From positions 7,264 to 71,263 of the forward strand of contig QLIY01000450.1 in the NCBI GenBank assembly GCA_003260075.1: a DNA stretch of 64,000 nt, given 5' to 3'. Below the pieces are notes generated by a model. It saw only the letters and a program-made list of their open reading frames with translations, was not told the origin of the DNA and did no database searches. The stretch is from Phallusia mammillata. Its lineage: Eukaryota; Chordata; Ascidiacea; Phlebobranchia; Ascidiidae. The position numbers and the translations under genes were made by a program. Positions 54,796-64,000 of this stretch are shown piece by piece (positions within the stretch are counted from its first letter, which is position 1; each line of letters starts with the position of its first letter).

Positions 54796-56130
54796 TTATG
54801 GTAAAAAACAATTGGAAACTTTGTTCAGTATGCAATCACTGACACCTGTAAGTGGGACCAATTCAGTACTGGCTTCTTTAGTTTGAAAAATGATTTCTAC
54901 CTTTGGTTCTTCTTCAGTGATATGTTTTCCAATTACAACAACAATTGGATAGCCAGCAAGGTTGGCATGATCTAATTTCCATCCAATTGTTTTCTTACCA
55001 CGGTCATCCACTATAACATCATTGTCAAAAACATCTGTGGAGCTCAAGTTGTTGAATATTTGTTCTGCAACTTTTATCCCTGTGTTAAACTCCTTGCTCC
55101 CATCTTTTGGTAAAACTACGCAAACTTTGTATGGAGCCAGTAAAAATGGCCATCTGATTCCTGTTTCTGTGGACAATGTTTCAATACATGAAGCAATGAT
55201 TCTAGTAACACCTAGGCCATAACAACCCATTTGGAATGGCTGTTGTCCTCCACCTTGAGCAGCTACTCTTAAATTTAGCTGTTTGGAATATCTTGTGCCT
55301 AAGAGAAATGTATGACCTAGTTCAATGGCTTGGGCAGTAGTAAAATCTTCATCAACTAAGTTGTTTTCATCAATATATTCTTGATTAAATACTTCCCCTG
55401 TTTCTTTGGCGATACAAACAGTATCCTGACCAATTTTATTTAGTAGGTGGTATTCATGTGATAAATCACCACCAATAACCCCGGTACTAGCTTTTACCCT
55501 CACAACATCAATATTAAGATCTTTAAACAGTTCTGTATACATATTGGTCACTTCTCTATAGGTGTCTCGTGAAGATTGTTCATCAGCATCAAATGTATAG
55601 AGATCATTCATCAAAAACTCTCTACATCTGAGTAATCCATTTTGTGGACGCGGTTCATTACGAAACTTTTGAGTGGTTTGATAAAACCTCATTGGACAAT
55701 GCAAGTGGGAGAGTTGTTTGTCACACTTCAACATGACACTGCAAATTGATTCTTCATGTGTTGGACACAAACAATATTCTGAGCCACCGAGATTTGTTTT
55801 TACCAGCTCTTTGCCAAAAGATTCCCATCTTCCAGTTCGCTGCCATTCTTTTTTGACACCAATATGTGACAGTGTAAGCTTTTGGGCATGAATGTCACTC
55901 ATTTTGTTGTCAATTATTCTGGTAAGTTTTTCTACTGATCTTACCATCATTGGCATTAAGTGGTATAATCCAGGACCTGATTGAACTATAAGGCCACTTT
56001 GTGAAAGTAGATTGTAACTTTTGCTTTCAGAGCCTTGTGATCCGACAGTAAACTTGTTCAGTGTATGCTTTACTATCCCGAATGGATAACGTTTGGAAAG
56101 CAGTGCCCTTTTCATTTTTGTAATTTTCAA
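54796..56130 (-). CDS. PARS2: Mitochondrial prolyl-tRNA synthetase
   Basis: A single uninterrupted frame encodes 444 residues, close to the human mitochondrial enzyme (about 475). It attaches proline to mitochondrial tRNA-Pro in an ATP-dependent reaction in the matrix. The class II core is visible: motif 1 region near residues 50-80 (SGPGLYHLMPMMVRSVEK), motif 2 near residues 145-175 (QTTQKFRNEPRPQNGLLRCR, then EF) and motif 3 near residue 305 (GCYGLGVTRIIA, the GxGxxR type). The C-terminal 120 residues form the anticodon-binding domain. The long insertion of bacterial prokaryote-type enzymes is missing between motifs 2 and 3, as in the metazoan mitochondrial form. The N-terminus is rich in Lys/Arg with no acids over the first 30 residues, fitting an import signal. 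An intronless coding region is also normal for the vertebrate gene. An AATAAA overlaps the stop codon. Confidence 0.95.
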   Translation of the reverse strand: MKITKMKRALLSKRYPFGIVKHTLNKFTVGSQGSESKSYNLLSQSGLIVQSGPGLYHLMPMMVRSVEKLTRIIDNKMSDIHAQKLTLSHIGVKKEWQRTGRWESFGKELVKTNLGGSEYCLCPTHEESICSVMLKCDKQLSHLHCPMRFYQTTQKFRNEPRPQNGLLRCREFLMNDLYTFDADEQSSRDTYREVTNMYTELFKDLNIDVVRVKASTGVIGGDLSHEYHLLNKIGQDTVCIAKETGEVFNQEYIDENNLVDEDFTTAQAIELGHTFLLGTRYSKQLNLRVAAQGGGQQPFQMGCYGLGVTRIIASCIETLSTETGIRWPFLLAPYKVCVVLPKDGSKEFNTGIKVAEQIFNNLSSTDVFDNDVIVDDRGKKTIGWKLDHANLAGYPIVVVIGKHITEEEPKVEIIFQTKEASTELVPLTGVSDCILNKVSNCFLP

Positions 56131-56317
56131 AAGCTGGTTATTGACGAGCTAATTCACCTGGTGTACAGGCAACGTTTTGCGCTTCCTAACCGAAAAACGT
56201 AATTGATTTGGCCTAAAGATGCTAGTGCAGCAAGTCAATTAGGCTGCGTGGGAATTTGTTGCCAATAGCAAACCAAAATTTTCTTTCAAGCAACAACTCA
56301 ATTCAAAATCGTGAGAC

Positions 56318-56404
<87 letters not shown>

Positions 56405-56637
56405 AAAAAGGGTCAGAATAAAATAGGTTTATGCAAGAAGACGTTTAAAACATAAATACGTAAAATCAAACAACAAGATTACATAATGCACAATTATGAC
56501 AAAATATTTACAATGCGGGTAAACTATAATAAATCAAAATAGCTTAAAGCAAAGTTACTACAAAAAATAACTTTACAAAGTTTATATTATACTTTACAAT
56601 ATTGCACTGCTTAGTTGGCAAGCTTAATGGCGATTCC
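56131..56637. other. Spacer between PARS2 and the HS1BP3-like gene
   Basis: The two genes run the same way on the minus strand with 507 bases between them. The spacer includes an 84-base poly-C run, listed separately. The part nearest PARS2 should hold its promoter. No other feature was seen. Confidence 0.5.
56319..56402. repeat. 84-base poly-C run
   Basis: A pure C homopolymer flanked by ordinary sequence, just upstream of PARS2. With the 79-base run at 50473 it is the second such tract in 6 kb, which points to an assembly artefact. Confidence 0.95.
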
Positions 56638-57690
56638 TTAGAAACCCAAGTCTACATCGTCGTCAGATTCTTGTAGGCCAATATAATTTATTAAATCTTC
56701 ATCGGCCATTTTTTCAACTTCAACTTTTTGAACCACTTCGGTCGTGTTTGAAATTTGTTGGAAGACCTTAATAGTGGCTGAAGGCGGTTTAAACGAAACC
56801 GACTGAATTTGCGACAAAACATCGCTTACGTCATCATCCACTTCCTCTAACAAGCTTTCCTTATTGGTTGTTTCATCCACTTCCTGTGGGTAAGAATCTT
56901 CGGAATCAAGTTGTAACGTGACATCATCTTGGCTGATGTCAGGTATCGTTTGAAATAATCTAGCAGTCTGGCCGTGGGCAGAAGTAAATTCTTGTGAATC
57001 AATGTCGTTTCGATTATTCGAAAACATTGCGTTTTGCTCACTTGGTGGCGCGTAATCTTCACCAAACAGCTCGGACTCTGGTAAATCCAATCCTGGATTT
57101 TTAAAAAGCTCGCTTTCTATTTCACCTTCGTTTAAGGTCGGTTTATATATTTCCTTTACTGTGTCTTCGGTGATTTTGTCGTTTTCTTCGTCGTTCTTTT
57201 CATTTTCTTCGCGTCTTCCAGTTTGCCAACCTAGAAACTTCCACAAAATCTCCGACGATGCAATTTTTGGTATTGAAGCACACCACTTTAGCAGATTGTC
57301 AGCGCTTGTTTGGCGATTTTTTGCTTCCGATCGCACAGATGATTTTGAAGACACTATTTTGTCACCAATTCCAGGCCGCTTGGGAATTTCTGGCACAAGT
57401 GTTCCTGAAAACTTTTTGTCCAAGTCTTTTCTAAGTTTCCAGAACTCATCGTAAGTTCTATCCTGAGCAAAATGAATGACGCCACTTTCAAACATTTTTC
57501 CAGTGGCTACGTTTTTGACTGAAGACACAATTTCGGGAATATTTGTGACAGCTATCAATTTAAAAGTGATATGTGTGCCCGATTTGATTCGTTGGATCTT
57601 AAAGTCAGGAACTCTTAGATCAATTCCAGTTTTAGCATTCGTAAGTTCACGATCAGCAATTACTCCGCTACCGATTATACGCTTGAACAT
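56638..57690 (-). CDS. HS1BP3: HS1-binding protein 3-like PX domain protein, intronless
   Basis: One uninterrupted frame encodes 350 residues (human HS1BP3 about 392). Residues about 10-160 form a PX-type phosphoinositide-binding module: the start RELTNAKTGIDLRVPDF parallels the family's N-terminus, followed by TFKLIAVTNI, a RTYDEFWKLRKDLDKKF helix, a proline-rich turn (PEIPKRPGIGDK) and a final helix ending ILWKFLGWQ. The rest is acidic and low in complexity, ending DDDVDLGF. The family is linked to HCLS1 binding and to control of phosphatidic acid and autophagy in mammals; this function is transferred by similarity only. It is head-to-head with the EML6-like gene, 796 bases apart. The complete lack of introns is unusual, since the vertebrate gene has several. 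Confidence 0.82.
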   Translation of the reverse strand: MFKRIIGSGVIADRELTNAKTGIDLRVPDFKIQRIKSGTHITFKLIAVTNIPEIVSSVKNVATGKMFESGVIHFAQDRTYDEFWKLRKDLDKKFSGTLVPEIPKRPGIGDKIVSSKSSVRSEAKNRQTSADNLLKWCASIPKIASSEILWKFLGWQTGRREENEKNDEENDKITEDTVKEIYKPTLNEGEIESELFKNPGLDLPESELFGEDYAPPSEQNAMFSNNRNDIDSQEFTSAHGQTARLFQTIPDISQDDVTLQLDSEDSYPQEVDETTNKESLLEEVDDDVSDVLSQIQSVSFKPPSATIKVFQQISNTTEVVQKVEVEKMADEDLINYIGLQESDDDVDLGF

Positions 57691-58486
57691 TTTAGAACTT
57701 TTTTAAGCCAGCCTTTTTTGCAAAGGCAAGTCTCTTTCAAGAATGCCTTTAATAATCCTTCGATTGCTGTTTTTTTTCTTGCAATGCTAGAAACCGAATT
57801 TCAAAAAGTGTGTAGTTATTTTACAGACAATGCTGGCAACGAGCTACTCGCATTCCACTTGCATCAGTCCAACTGTTTTCGTCGAGCGATGAAGCATTTC
57901 CATTCCAGGTAATTATAGGCTGCTCAGTTTCCGGTGCACAACACACGAACTGGAACAATAGGCTTATTCATTAACTAGGTGAAACCGTAACAATGGGGCT
58001 ATCTTTAACTTCTTGTCAATGTTTGTACAAACCACCGAGCATGCATTCGATATAAAACGGTTGTCGGCTGAACTTTAGTCACACATCTTTCGCTTTTCAA
58101 TACACAGTTGGAAAAAAGATTATTTAATAAATTTAATTTATGTTTTTTGCCATGTAAATGTTGTTTTGTGCTATGAAATGGTTACTATCGTTGATTTCCA
58201 TTTTTTCTGGTGCAAATCCCGGAGGATTAATTACATGAATCAATGTGAGCTAATGGTTTCGATAACAACTGGGAATTTTCAAAACAAGATCGGTTGGAAA
58301 CTGGAAAAGCTGCGCTGTGATTGCTATCATAGAATTAGTGGCGCATAGGATCGATCGACTGCATATGCGGGATAGAATTGAAAAGCAGTAAGCGATACAA
58401 GTTCGGCCGTACTGTACACGGTACATGTTGAACGGATTACTGACTGTAAAGTTTCAACGGGGCAGCAAATTGAGCAAATTTTTAAC
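57691..58486. promoter_or_regulatory. Shared upstream region of HS1BP3-like and EML6-like genes
   Basis: The interval separates two divergent start codons. It contains an open frame with ATG at 57784 and a donor after 57908 (AG|gtaatt) that ends in phase 2, the phase needed to join EML exon 2 at 59135. It may be an alternative first exon. Otherwise the region appears non-coding. Confidence 0.4.
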
Positions 58487-63880
<5,394 letters not shown>

Positions 63881-64000
63881 TGAGCACAATCACATAAGCT
63901 TTCTTCAAGAGTGGTTTGAAGTTTTGCACAGTGTTTTTTTAATTTATTTCACCCACAAAATGAACTCGAAATTTGCTGCAACTGTTACAAATAAGTAAAT

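Overview
The window is eukaryotic. Its genes have many exons, GT-AG introns of roughly 60-900 bp, AT-rich spacers and several hAT-type transposon remnants. The compact spacing, the conserved animal genes and the clustered EGF/GAIN/7TM receptors best fit a tunicate, probably a Ciona-like ascidian. That placement is inference from style and content, not from a search.

Bases 1-41006 hold a head-to-tail, plus-strand array of five adhesion G-protein-coupled receptor genes (A to E). Gene A is cut off at its 5' end by the window edge. I built each gene exon by exon from splice sites and reading phase, and every chain closes in frame to its stop codon. The plan is: signal peptide; a variable N-terminal module (a divergent C-type-lectin-like fold in B, C and possibly E, and an unnamed exon shared by B, C and D); phase 1-1 EGF exons; a GAIN domain with a GPS cleavage site (HL|T); then seven transmembrane helices. 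Gene D carries an expanded EGF block with dimeric exon duplications, a dead EGF exon and a decaying one. GAIN/7TM exon sizes are almost fixed across the array while the ectodomains differ greatly. This looks like a receptor family diversifying its ligand-binding end while keeping its signalling end.

Bases 43328-63770 hold ordinary single-copy genes: an unrecognised multi-pass membrane protein (-), EXOC5/Sec10 of the exocyst (-), EAPP (+), mitochondrial prolyl-tRNA synthetase PARS2 (-), an intronless HS1BP3-like PX protein (-) and the 5' part of an EML6-type microtubule-binding WD-repeat gene (+, running off the window). EXOC5/EAPP and HS1BP3/EML6 are head-to-head pairs; EAPP and PARS2 converge.

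Assembly trouble spots are a 604-base N gap inside an EXOC5 intron, two long poly-C runs (79 and 84 bases) and two local duplications joined by a short G or C homopolymer. No CRISPR array, operon in the bacterial sense, tRNA or rRNA was seen.
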